DNA from: MADRE2 sp964397015
Lineage (GTDB): Bacteria > Desulfobacterota > Desulfobacteria > Desulfobacterales > Desulfobacteraceae
DNA length: 20,467 nt
Assembly (NCBI GenBank): GCA_964397015.1
Contig: CAYNHL010000065.1
Coordinates: 1 to 20,467 of the forward strand
Direction: 5' to 3'
Shown here: piece by piece, positions 6,809-14,034 of the stretch
Layout: every line of letters starts with the position of its first letter
How positions within the stretch are numbered: the first letter of the stretch is position 1
Position numbers and translations under genes: made by a program
The notes under the pieces: generated by a model
Databases searched by the model: none
The model's input: only the letters and a program-made list of their open reading frames with translations
Told to the model about the DNA's origin: nothing

Positions 6809-7595
6809 AGGTATCACCATTTTCAGGTTCAATAACCTGGCCGGATTTGACGGCCTGTGGCATGGTGTGTTCTCGCGATACGGGGGACAAAGCGCTCCCC
6901 CGTTTGACTCTTTGAACGTGGGACTCAACACCGGGGACAAGTACGATTTTGTGCAGGAAAACCGCAAGCGTATCGCCCTTGAACTCGACATGAAACCGGC
7001 TGTCTATCTTCGGCAGGTTCACGAGGATACAATCAAGGTGCTGAAAAAAAATGACAACGACCTTGCCTCTGAGTTTGAACCAGGCAGGGATATCTATACT
7101 GCGGACGGGCTTGTGACTGATATCCAGGGTATTTTCCTGGTGATCCAGGTGGCGGACTGCCAGCCGGTGATGCTGTACGATCCTGAAAAAAAAGTGGTGG
7201 CCAATGTCCATTCCGGGTGGCGGTCAAGTATCAGGAACATACTTGGCAGGTGCATCGAGACCATGGTTGACGGGTTCGGGTGTGACCCGGGGGATATCAG
7301 GGCAGGGATCGGCCCGTCTTTAGGCCCCTGCTGCGCCGAATTCATCAACTATGAAACTGAAATTCCACGCTCGTTGTGGTCCTATCGAGTCAAGGATACG
7401 TGCTTTTTCGATTTCTGGCGTATGAGCCGGGATCAGCTGGTGGAAAAGGGGGTTGAGGCATCCAATGTCGAAAGCATGAATATATGCACAAGGTGCAGCA
7501 CTGATAATTTTTTTTCATACCGCCACTCCCGAAAGACAGGACGGTTTGCATGTATTATAGGTATGCCAGGTACAAGGACGGATACCGGAATTTAG
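6798..7595 (+). CDS. pgeF: Peptidoglycan editing factor PgeF / YfiH laccase-domain protein
   Basis: A 265-residue member of the YfiH (COG1496, multicopper polyphenol oxidoreductase-like) family. The conserved zinc or copper ligands are present: His75 in LRQVH, Cys121 in VADCQPV and His138 in VHSGWR. The typical N-terminal HGVFSRYGG and SLNVGLNTGD segments are there, as is the C-terminal CTRCSTDNFFSYRHSRKTGRFA block. E. coli PgeF removes wrongly incorporated serine from muropeptide precursors, and related proteins act on purine nucleosides. The start overlaps the preceding gene by 11 bases. No clear ribosome binding site is seen, which fits translational coupling. Confidence 0.9.
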   Translation: MKDKGITIFRFNNLAGFDGLWHGVFSRYGGQSAPPFDSLNVGLNTGDKYDFVQENRKRIALELDMKPAVYLRQVHEDTIKVLKKNDNDLASEFEPGRDIYTADGLVTDIQGIFLVIQVADCQPVMLYDPEKKVVANVHSGWRSSIRNILGRCIETMVDGFGCDPGDIRAGIGPSLGPCCAEFINYETEIPRSLWSYRVKDTCFFDFWRMSRDQLVEKGVEASNVESMNICTRCSTDNFFSYRHSRKTGRFACIIGMPGTRTDTGI

Positions 7596-7640
7596 CGGCT
7601 GTTTTTATTTGGGGTCAAACGCCGGGACGGCCGTGGAGCG

Positions 7641-7677
7641 GTGTTCAGGCCTGCCGGGAACACAGGAGGGGTTTTTT
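7641..7677 (+). terminator. Possible terminator after pgeF
   Basis: A 6-bp stem (GTGTTC at 7641-7646, GAACAC at 7658-7663) with an 11-base loop is followed after eight bases by a T-run at 7672-7677. The gap between stem and T-run is long, so termination may be weak. It separates pgeF from the ATP synthase cluster. Confidence 0.35.
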
Positions 7678-7698
7678 GGTTTTTTTAATGTTTCGACA

Positions 7699-7727
7699 TT
7701 GACTAAACAATTCTCATATGGTATTTG
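7699..7727 (+). promoter_or_regulatory. Sigma70-like promoter for the F0 cluster
   Basis: TTGACT (7699-7704) and TATTTG (7722-7727) are spaced by 17 bases, about 50 bases upstream of the atpZ start. The -35 box is a good match and the -10 box moderate. Confidence 0.45.
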
Positions 7728-7780
7728 CACTTGAGATTGGTTGATCCTTATGGTCAACCCGGTGCAAAAAAGGCGCTCAT

Positions 7781-8005
7781 ATGAAAAAGGAAACACGAAG
7801 CACCATCAGGGAACTTGGCTATTTTGCAAGCCTGGGGATGTCGGTGGCCCTTTCGATTTTCATCGGTCTTTTCATCGGGGTGTGGCTGGATAAAAAATTT
7901 GACACTGGTCCCGTGCTGATGTTTATCGGTCTGGCCTTCGGCATTGCCGCCGGGTTCAACAATATCATCAGAGCGGGAAGAAAAGGCAAAGGCATGCAGG
8001 ATTAA
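7781..8005 (+). CDS. atpZ: AtpZ/AtpI-type F0F1 ATP synthase assembly protein
   Basis: A 74-residue membrane protein with two helices (about residues 13-35 and 44-62) separated by a WLDKKFDTGP turn, and a basic tail. This is the AtpZ/gene-1 pattern found first in many ATP synthase operons. Such proteins are linked to assembly of the rotor ring or to magnesium supply. The ribosome binding site is weak (AAGGCG). The gene is followed after 4 bases by atpI, in the order known from split F0 operons of delta-proteobacteria. Confidence 0.8.
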   Translation: MKKETRSTIRELGYFASLGMSVALSIFIGLFIGVWLDKKFDTGPVLMFIGLAFGIAAGFNNIIRAGRKGKGMQD

Positions 8006-8009
8006 AGCA

Positions 8010-8414
8010 ATGGAAGATTCAGGTCGTATCATTCGGTTCATTACACTGTCCAACTGGATCATTCTGGTTGTGATAACGCTTCTGGCGCAGACTCTCAACG
8101 CGCCGGCTGAATTTGTCCTTGGCATCCTCAGCGGCGGAATCATAGTTTCTGTCAATTTCCAGCTGCTGAAACGCACCCTTTCAAGATCGTTCAGGCCGGA
8201 AGTGGTTCTTTTAAAGGGGCAGAGCCTCCTGGGCATAACCCTGATAAAATACTATATCCGGTTTGCGGTAAGCGGCGGAATTATCTACCTGCTTATATCG
8301 AAACATATTGTTCATCCGTTGGGTCTTCTGGCGGGACTTTCGGTGATTGTAGCAAGCATGTTTATCGCGACCATGCTTGAGTTGACACGATTAATTTTCA
8401 AGGAGGCAGTATAA
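8010..8414 (+). CDS. atpI: ATP synthase subunit I family protein (AtpI)
   Basis: A 134-residue protein with four hydrophobic segments (LSNWIILVVITLLAQTL, FVLGILSGGIIVSVNFQLL, YYIRFAVSGGIIYLLI, LLAGLSVIVASMFIATML). It sits between atpZ and atpB, matching the AtpI assembly factor that helps build the c-ring. The start ATG at 8010 has a CAGGA site nine bases upstream. An upstream in-frame ATG at 7944 would overlap atpZ heavily and is unlikely. The end of the gene carries the AAGGAGG site for atpB. Confidence 0.8.
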   Translation: MEDSGRIIRFITLSNWIILVVITLLAQTLNAPAEFVLGILSGGIIVSVNFQLLKRTLSRSFRPEVVLLKGQSLLGITLIKYYIRFAVSGGIIYLLISKHIVHPLGLLAGLSVIVASMFIATMLELTRLIFKEAV

Positions 8415-8415
8415 C

Positions 8416-9111
8416 GTGGAACATCCATATCTGTTTGTCACTTCTATTTTTGATATGCTTGGGAAGAGTGCATCCCATTTTGCACATGCCTATCCGCATG
8501 TAACCTATGCATGGCTTGTAATGATCATTCTGATAATTTTAGGCTGGCTTGCAGGGAATGGGGTGAACCTGGTTCCCCGTAAGGCTCAGAATGTATTTGA
8601 AGTGTTGATCTCAGGGCTTGAGGAATTCATGGTCACTATTACCGGAGAGGAAGGAAGAAAATATTTCCCTTTGGCAGCCACCCTGTTTCTGTTTATCCTG
8701 CTGAGCAATCTCATGGGGCTCATTCCCGGTTTCCTGCCCCCGACCGCCAATCTTAACACCACGCTGGCCCTTGCCATCATAGCGGTCGGCTGGACACATG
8801 TTCTGGGTATCAAGTACCATGGCATCAAATATGTCAAACATTTTTTCGGGCCTGTACCCGCCATGATTCCTTTGATGCTTCCCCTTGAATTGATCGGGCA
8901 TACGGCCAGGATACTGTCATTGTCCTTTCGTCTGTTCGGGAATATGTTCGGGCACGAGCTTGTTGTAGGTATCTTGATGATGCTGGCAGGCCTTTACCTT
9001 GCCCCCTTGCCGATCATGGCACTGGGCGCTTTTGTCGCGCTTGTGCAGGCGTTTGTATTTTTCCTGCTGTCGATAATGTATTTTGCAGGTGCCATAGAAG
9101 AGGCACACTGA
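8416..9111 (+). CDS. atpB: ATP synthase F0 subunit a
   Basis: Stator membrane subunit that forms the ion half-channels against the c-ring. It has 231 residues, the family's usual length, and several hydrophobic helices. The essential arginine is Arg172 in SLSFRLFGNMFGHE. The C-terminal helix LGAFVALVQAFVFFLLSIMYFAGAIEEAH is also diagnostic. Translation begins at GTG (8416-8418), chosen because AAGGAGG lies at 8400-8406 with good spacing. One base separates it from the atpI stop. Confidence 0.95.
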   Translation: MEHPYLFVTSIFDMLGKSASHFAHAYPHVTYAWLVMIILIILGWLAGNGVNLVPRKAQNVFEVLISGLEEFMVTITGEEGRKYFPLAATLFLFILLSNLMGLIPGFLPPTANLNTTLALAIIAVGWTHVLGIKYHGIKYVKHFFGPVPAMIPLMLPLELIGHTARILSLSFRLFGNMFGHELVVGILMMLAGLYLAPLPIMALGAFVALVQAFVFFLLSIMYFAGAIEEAH

Positions 9112-9190
9112 TTCAGCGTTTTTTTACGGGGAACGGAAGAAGCCCGTTATTTATTTATATTCATTAATTTTTTGTTATAAGGAGTAGAAA

Positions 9191-9454
9191 ATGGAACTTC
9201 TAGTTGCGAGTGTTTGGGCTGCAGGTCTTGCCATCGGTATTGCAGCATTTGGTTGTGGTATGGGTCAGGGTATCGGTGTTAACGGCGCCATGCAGGGTAT
9301 TGCAAGAAATCCCGAAGCGTCCGGAAAGATCCAGGTAAACCTTCTGATCGGCCTGGCTTTGATCGAGTCCCTTTGTATTTATGCACTGGTTGTTGCTTTG
9401 ATTCTGATGTATGCCCATCCTGGAGTTACAAAAGCAGTTGAAACGCTTATTTAA
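9191..9454 (+). CDS. atpE: ATP synthase F0 subunit c (rotor ring)
   Basis: An 87-residue hairpin of two membrane helices joined by the polar loop ARNPEASGKI. The ion-binding carboxylate is Glu59 (LALIESLCIY). Gln26 (GMGQGIG), Ser60 and Tyr64 are also present, residues shared with sodium-binding rings such as that of Ilyobacter. However, the position after Ser60 is leucine rather than threonine. An AAGGAG ribosome binding site at 9179-9184 is strong. A small 5-bp hairpin (9126-9147) in the 79-base gap after atpB may help set the higher expression that subunit c needs. No subunit b, delta or F1 genes follow: the cluster ends here with a terminator. Confidence 0.95.
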   Translation: MELLVASVWAAGLAIGIAAFGCGMGQGIGVNGAMQGIARNPEASGKIQVNLLIGLALIESLCIYALVVALILMYAHPGVTKAVETLI

Positions 9455-9493
9455 GCGCCTGCTTTAATCTCGACCATTGTAAAAAACCATATG

Positions 9494-9537
9494 AGCGGGA
9501 TACCGGGCTGTTTCAAGCCCGGTATCCCGCTTTTTTT
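9494..9537 (+). terminator. Strong intrinsic terminator of the F0 cluster
   Basis: A perfect 16-bp stem (AGCGGGATACCGGGCT at 9494-9509, complement at 9516-9531) with a 6-base loop is followed by a T7 tract. It begins 40 bases after the atpE stop. Confidence 0.95.
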
Positions 9538-9625
9538 ATACACACAGTACGCCTGCAATTGCCGGGGGAGGTGTGTGCTTTTGTGTGCAGATTCTTTGCA
9601 TGCGATTATCAAGGCAATATTTCCC

Positions 9626-9654
9626 TTGCCTATTATTTTTTATGCTGTTATATT
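9626..9654 (+). promoter_or_regulatory. Sigma70-like promoter for the PilZ-ParA unit
   Basis: TTGCCT (9626-9631) and TATATT (9649-9654) are spaced by 17 bases. It lies downstream of the F0 terminator and about 85 bases before the next start codon, so it would drive the three genes from 9739 to 11448. Confidence 0.45.
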
Positions 9655-9738
9655 TTTGCTGATTTACCAGTGTCTTTGGTCAGGTCTTTGGGTACAGACA
9701 GTAAAAAAAAGCGTTTATCTTTTTTTAAAGGTGGATCC

Positions 9739-10167
9739 ATGAACGAGCAATCGATAGAATTTCAGCATATGGAAGATCCGTTATCCCCGAAAATTATGAG
9801 AAAATCCTTCAGGATTCCGGTGGAGCCGTCTGACAGCATGGAGGTAATACTCGAGAAGAGCTCCTATAAAATCCTGGATATCAGTATTGACGGGATCAGC
9901 TTCATGATCGATGACGGGCCTGTTTTTGCCGTTGATCAGTCCGTTAGTAATTGTGAGTTGAAGCTGGGAGAAACGGTGATACAGGGACTGACCGGGGCCA
10001 TCGTCCATTTTTCACAAAACCCCGGAGAAGAGGCGGGCGGCTCATACGGCCTGAAATGGATCGAACCGGCGCCGGATCAATTAAAGGCGATATCGGACAT
10101 CTTTTCAGAAATAAAAAAAGACTATTTATCCAAAACTCATTCTGATGACAGGATAGAAGAGAAATAG
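9739..10167 (+). CDS. PilZ-domain-like protein (predicted cyclic di-GMP binding)
   Basis: A 142-residue protein. Near the N terminus, RKSFR (Arg21 and Arg25) matches the RxxxR half of the PilZ cyclic di-GMP motif. DISIDG (Asp47, Ser49, Gly52) matches the [D/N]xSxxG half about 22 residues later. Toward the end, YGLKWIEPAPDQ resembles the closing strand of PilZ domains. Binding of cyclic di-GMP is therefore plausible but unproven. The ATG at 9739 has an AAAGGTGG site; the longer frame beginning at 9559 runs through the promoter-like region and is rejected. The next gene starts 4 bases later. Confidence 0.72.
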   Translation: MNEQSIEFQHMEDPLSPKIMRKSFRIPVEPSDSMEVILEKSSYKILDISIDGISFMIDDGPVFAVDQSVSNCELKLGETVIQGLTGAIVHFSQNPGEEAGGSYGLKWIEPAPDQLKAISDIFSEIKKDYLSKTHSDDRIEEK

Positions 10168-10171
10168 TAAG

Positions 10172-10507
10172 ATGGCTGCGCAGGGAAAAAAAAAGTCGGA
10201 GCAAAATGATGTCATGGACAGCATCCTTTCTGGTAAAACCAACGGGCCAGCAGATGTGGCCAGGGAACTGGATTTTTTGATCTATAAAAGCTCTGGTGGT
10301 GACGATTCAGGCAATTCGATTGATTCAAGGCCGGAAGACGTTAATTTCTGGCAGGCATCAAAAGAGAATATCTCAGTACAGGTCTGGGAAGAAAGGGCTA
10401 AAATTAGGGTAAAGGTTTCCCCTCGGAACATGGGGTGTGTTTCCATGAAACGCATAGCCAGTATTGCTGTTGATGCTATTCTCAAGGAATTGAAAAAGGA
10501 GGAATAG
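10172..10507 (+). CDS. Hypothetical protein between PilZ-like and ParA-like genes
   Basis: A 111-residue soluble protein of unknown function. The N-terminal half is polar and probably disordered (serine, glycine, lysine and asparagine rich). The C-terminal half (about residues 58-111) looks folded: FWQASKENISVQVWEERAKIRVKVSP followed by a helix, MKRIASIAVDAILKELKKEE. There is no signal peptide or membrane segment. It is linked to its neighbours: 4 bases after the PilZ-like gene, and its TAG shares a base with the GTG of the ParA-like gene. A role as partner or adaptor for that ATPase is inference from this coupling only. Confidence 0.7.
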   Translation: MAAQGKKKSEQNDVMDSILSGKTNGPADVARELDFLIYKSSGGDDSGNSIDSRPEDVNFWQASKENISVQVWEERAKIRVKVSPRNMGCVSMKRIASIAVDAILKELKKEE

Positions 10508-11448
10508 TGGCTGTTATTGTATGTCCGAAGTGTGCAAAAAATCACAAGGTAAGCATTGATAGTATCCGTGACAGTTCCCCTTCAGGGAAAACTGTCGTTG
10601 CCCGCTGTAAATCCTGCAATAACAGATTTCCTGTAAATCTTGACCAGGTGTTCAGCCAGGAAAAAAAGCAGAAAGATCCTGGCAAGGGTACAGCCAGGAA
10701 AATATGTATCTCATTGAGCAAGGGAGGGGTCGGAAAAACGACCACATCAGTCAACCTGAGTGCCGGACTGGCCCTTGCAGGATACAGGGTGCTGCTTGTC
10801 GATACGGATACCCAGGGACAGTCCGCCTATGTTCTTGGGAAAAAACCCGGATTCGGGCTGACAGAGCTTTTGACCAAAGAGCTCGGGCCTGAAGAAGCTG
10901 TGGTGCAGGCCAGGAAAAATTTATGGCTGCTCAGTGGCGGAAAGTCTCTTGCAGGTGTGAAACGCATCATTGACCGGAAAAGTTTCGGGGCGGAATGGAC
11001 CCTGTCAGAAGCCATGAAACCGCTGGATGATCAATATGACTTCATTGTCATAGATACCTCTCCAGGTTGGGATCAATTGATAGTGAATGTCCTGTTCTAC
11101 GCCACCGAAGTACTGGTGCCTGTCGCCCTTGAAGTCATGCCTCTCCACGGACTGGCTGAATTCATCAAGAGCCTGGATTCCATCCAGCGCTACCGCCAGG
11201 AAATTTCATTGAAATATATTCTGCCCACGTTTCTGGATAACAGGATCAAAGGGCCGCAGAGTATTTTTTCCCAGTTGAAAAAGCTGTATCCCAAATACGT
11301 TTGTAAACCCATCCGCTATAATGAAAGCCTTAGCGAGGCGCCTTCGTACGGAAAGACAATTTTTGAATTTGCGCCGGGCAGCAGCGCATCGGTGGATTAC
11401 AGGGAGCTTGTCAGGCGGGTTACGCTTGATGATTCCGCCCTTTTATAA
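10507..11448 (+). CDS. ParA/Soj-family ATPase with N-terminal zinc ribbon
   Basis: A 313-residue fusion. Residues 1-45 form a zinc ribbon with Cys6-Cys9 and Cys34-Cys37 (CPKC and CKSC), like the MJ0042 type. Residues 65-300 are a ParA/MinD-type ATPase. The deviant Walker A is KGGVGKTT (signature Lys72, Lys77), the Walker A' is VDTDTQGQ and the Walker B is IVIDTSP. ParA-family proteins form ATP-dependent dimers that position DNA, chemoreceptors or other cargo. No ParB or parS is nearby, so this is an orphan probably working on another cargo; the adjoining PilZ-like protein suggests envelope or motility machinery. The GTG start is supported by AAAAGGAGG at 10494-10502. Confidence 0.88.
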   Translation: MAVIVCPKCAKNHKVSIDSIRDSSPSGKTVVARCKSCNNRFPVNLDQVFSQEKKQKDPGKGTARKICISLSKGGVGKTTTSVNLSAGLALAGYRVLLVDTDTQGQSAYVLGKKPGFGLTELLTKELGPEEAVVQARKNLWLLSGGKSLAGVKRIIDRKSFGAEWTLSEAMKPLDDQYDFIVIDTSPGWDQLIVNVLFYATEVLVPVALEVMPLHGLAEFIKSLDSIQRYRQEISLKYILPTFLDNRIKGPQSIFSQLKKLYPKYVCKPIRYNESLSEAPSYGKTIFEFAPGSSASVDYRELVRRVTLDDSALL

Positions 11449-11506
11449 CCGGCGGGGACCGCAACTGAAGCTGATCTTTATCACAGCATAAAGGTTTTGT
11501 CGATTC

Positions 11507-13552
11507 ATGAGCCTGAAAACGCGCATCATTATTGCAGTCGTCAGCATCAGCTGCATCGCCAATATCTTCTTGAGCCTTTATTTCACCGGCCAAATGAAAA
11601 AAACCGAGCTGGAAACCCTGAACAAAAGGATCGATGATACCTGCAGGATGATGCAGCTGGTCAACGCCAGGCCATTGTACAATGTTGACAGGGATGCTTT
11701 GACCGTCAACCTGAAAACTTTTTTCGCAGATAAAAATATGAAACATATCCGGCTTGAAGAAGCGGATATCGACCTGGAAATTGAATTCACGCGTAACGAG
11801 GATTTTGAAATGGGGGTTGATATCGCCCGGCATTTTTCTCTTGAATTCAACAAGATCAAGCTGGGTCACATGGATGTCGTTTATTCCACAGGACTGATCG
11901 AGAAAAAAATCGCCACTGTCAGGAACAAGATGATTTCCATGACCCTGATCATTATGGTGGGCCTGATAATGTTGATTGTTCTGATTGTCAACAGGCTCAT
12001 GAAACCGGTAAGCCAGCTGACAAAGGCGGCATCCGAGATTGCTGCCGGTAATCTCGAGCTGGAAATTCGACAGGATGCACCCGGAGAGGTTGGTGAGCTT
12101 GCCAGCAATTTTTCCGCCATGCGGGATGCCGTTATTGAAAAAATGAACGATCTTGCCCAATCCAACACAGAGCTTGCCAACGAGATTCTGCAAAAAGAAA
12201 TTCATGAAAAGAAAATAATGCGACAAAGTGCTGTGATCAAAGCCGTTAACACCTTTTTTCAGCAGGCCGTGCATGCTGAGTCATACCGGGAGATCGCCAG
12301 GCTGTTTATTCCCATTCTGCTCGAAGTCGTGCCCAGTCCATACTGCTTTATAGGGGAAGTGAGCCGGGATGATGAGTCCCAGATAGATGTACTGGCCATT
12401 TCAAAGCAGGCAAGAACAGACTGCCGCATGGCCCGGATAGACAATGACATCAAAAGCCAGGGGCAGTGCATTCGCGGTATTAGGGAAAGGGTGATCCAGC
12501 AGAATGCCACATTGATTTCCAATTCTCCGGCCACCTGTTCGGAGTTTGTCAAACTGCCAGACCGGCATATCCCCATTGATACATTTATGGGAGTCCCAAT
12601 GTCCCTTGGTACGGAAATTAAAGGAATCATAGCCCTTGCCGGCAAGGAAAACGGATATGATCAAGAGGACCAGGCAGCTGCTGAAATGCTTGCTGTCGCC
12701 CTTGTCGAAGCCCTCAGCCTGAAAAGGCGCGAACAGGATAAGGAACGGCTTGAAGAAATGATGATCCAGTCGGAAAAGATGATCTCTGTGGGCGGGCTGG
12801 CCGCCGGAATGGCCCACGAGATAAACAATCCTCTGGCCGGGATACTCCAGAATTCCCAGGTGATCCGCAACAGGCTTAAAGAGAGGTTGCCGGCAAACAT
12901 TGAAACAGCACAACAACTTGGGATCAGCCTGGATGATATCGAGCGGTATATGGCGCAAAGAGATATTTTCACCATGCTGGATTCCGTTCTGGATGCAGGA
13001 AAAAGGGCTGCAGGTATCGTGAGCAACATGCTGTCATTTTCGCGGAAAAGCGATTCGCAGTTTCTACCGGAGCAGATTCCGGAGCTGCTGGAAAAAACCC
13101 TTGAACTGGCTGAAAGTGATTACAATTTAAAAAAGCAGTTTGATTTCAAGCAGATTCGTAAAATAAGGGATTACGAGTCAGACCTGCCACCGGTCATGTG
13201 CAAGGCCAGCGAGATTCAGCAGGTTTTTTTCAATATTCTTTCAAATGGTGCCCAGGCCATGATGGGAATGAAAAAAGAAGACCGGTCCCCTGCGTTCACT
13301 TTAAAAGTACACAGGCATAACCAGTTCATCGTCATTGAAATAAAAGACAATGGCCCGGGAATGGATGAAGATACCCGTAAAAGGATTTTCGAACCATTTT
13401 TCACCACCAAGTCGGTGGGAGATGGGACAGGGCTAGGACTGGCGGTGTCCTATTTCATCATCACTGAAAATCACAAAGGCACCATCGCGGTACACTCATT
13501 GCCTGAAAAAGGCAGCACCTTTGTGATCAAGCTGCCCTGTCAAAGTCTGTAG
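11507..13552 (+). CDS. Membrane sensor histidine kinase (HAMP-GAF-HisKA-HATPase)
   Basis: A 681-residue two-component kinase. TM1 is at about residues 5-27 and TM2 at about 143-163, enclosing a periplasmic sensor of about 115 residues that I cannot assign. HAMP covers about 163-215. A short coiled coil leads to a GAF-like domain at about 240-405. The dimerisation and phosphoacceptor domain has His437 in AGMAHEINNPLAG. The ATPase domain has the N box around Asn580 (FFNILSNGAQAM), G1 DNGPGMD (614-620), an F box near 628-632 and G2 GTGLGL (640-645). There is no receiver domain and no adjacent regulator. The ribosome binding site is weak (AAAGG, 12 bases away). The last 13 bases overlap the convergent ACT gene. 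Confidence 0.93.
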   Translation: MSLKTRIIIAVVSISCIANIFLSLYFTGQMKKTELETLNKRIDDTCRMMQLVNARPLYNVDRDALTVNLKTFFADKNMKHIRLEEADIDLEIEFTRNEDFEMGVDIARHFSLEFNKIKLGHMDVVYSTGLIEKKIATVRNKMISMTLIIMVGLIMLIVLIVNRLMKPVSQLTKAASEIAAGNLELEIRQDAPGEVGELASNFSAMRDAVIEKMNDLAQSNTELANEILQKEIHEKKIMRQSAVIKAVNTFFQQAVHAESYREIARLFIPILLEVVPSPYCFIGEVSRDDESQIDVLAISKQARTDCRMARIDNDIKSQGQCIRGIRERVIQQNATLISNSPATCSEFVKLPDRHIPIDTFMGVPMSLGTEIKGIIALAGKENGYDQEDQAAAEMLAVALVEALSLKRREQDKERLEEMMIQSEKMISVGGLAAGMAHEINNPLAGILQNSQVIRNRLKERLPANIETAQQLGISLDDIERYMAQRDIFTMLDSVLDAGKRAAGIVSNMLSFSRKSDSQFLPEQIPELLEKTLELAESDYNLKKQFDFKQIRKIRDYESDLPPVMCKASEIQQVFFNILSNGAQAMMGMKKEDRSPAFTLKVHRHNQFIVIEIKDNGPGMDEDTRKRIFEPFFTTKSVGDGTGLGLAVSYFIITENHKGTIAVHSLPEKGSTFVIKLPCQSL

Positions 13553-13971
13553 ACATCCTCTCCCCTGATAACCTTGATATTGTTTTCCTTAAGCACAGTC
13601 AAGGCCCTGTCGCTGTCATCGAACCTGAAAACCATTACAGCGTGTTCGCATTTCGGGTTGGCAAAGGCATACATGTATTCCACGTTGATGCTGTTGGCAT
13701 ACAGGGGGTCCAGGATGGTGTTCAACCCGCCGGGGGTATCTACAACCTCAACCGCCATTACCCTGGTTTTCCCGACTGTAAAACCTTCTTTTTCCAGGGC
13801 GGCTTCGGCGCTTTCATTGTCTGTTAGAATCATTCTAAGAATGCCGTAATCAGTGGTATCTGCAAGAGACAGCGCCCTGATGTCAACGTCGGCATCCCGC
13901 AAAATGGCTGTTACCTCGGCAAGTCGTCCTTCCTTGTTTTCCAAAAAAATGGATATCTGTTCAGCCAGCAT
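13540..13971 (-). CDS. Tandem ACT-domain protein
   Basis: A 143-residue cytoplasmic protein consisting of two ACT domains (about residues 4-68 and 70-140). The first begins EQISIFLENKEGRLAEVTAIL, the second VMAVEVVDTPGGLNTILDPL. Both show the ligand-binding turn (N-K-E-G-R-L and D-T-P-G-G-L). Such stand-alone double ACT proteins bind amino acids or related small molecules. In many anaerobes they lie beside phenylacetate-CoA ligase genes, but no such gene is visible here. A GGAGG ribosome binding site is present 8 bases before the ATG. It is the last gene of the minus-strand run, 63 bases after the enoyl-CoA hydratase. Confidence 0.88.
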   Translation of the reverse strand: MLAEQISIFLENKEGRLAEVTAILRDADVDIRALSLADTTDYGILRMILTDNESAEAALEKEGFTVGKTRVMAVEVVDTPGGLNTILDPLYANSINVEYMYAFANPKCEHAVMVFRFDDSDRALTVLKENNIKVIRGEDVYRL

Positions 13972-14034
13972 ACCGATAACCTCCTGAAAATAAATGGATC
14001 ATACCAGTTTATCAATAAATTTCTGCCGATTTGA

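Noticed and set aside
9491..9738. Frames over the spacer after atpE, including an N-terminal extension of the PilZ-like gene
   Set aside because: They run through the terminator hairpin and promoter-like sequence; the ATG at 9739 has a proper ribosome binding site.
11420..12274. 284-codon minus-strand frame opposite the histidine kinase
   Set aside because: It is histidine- and glutamine-rich, as expected of an antisense shadow; the opposite strand encodes a complete kinase.
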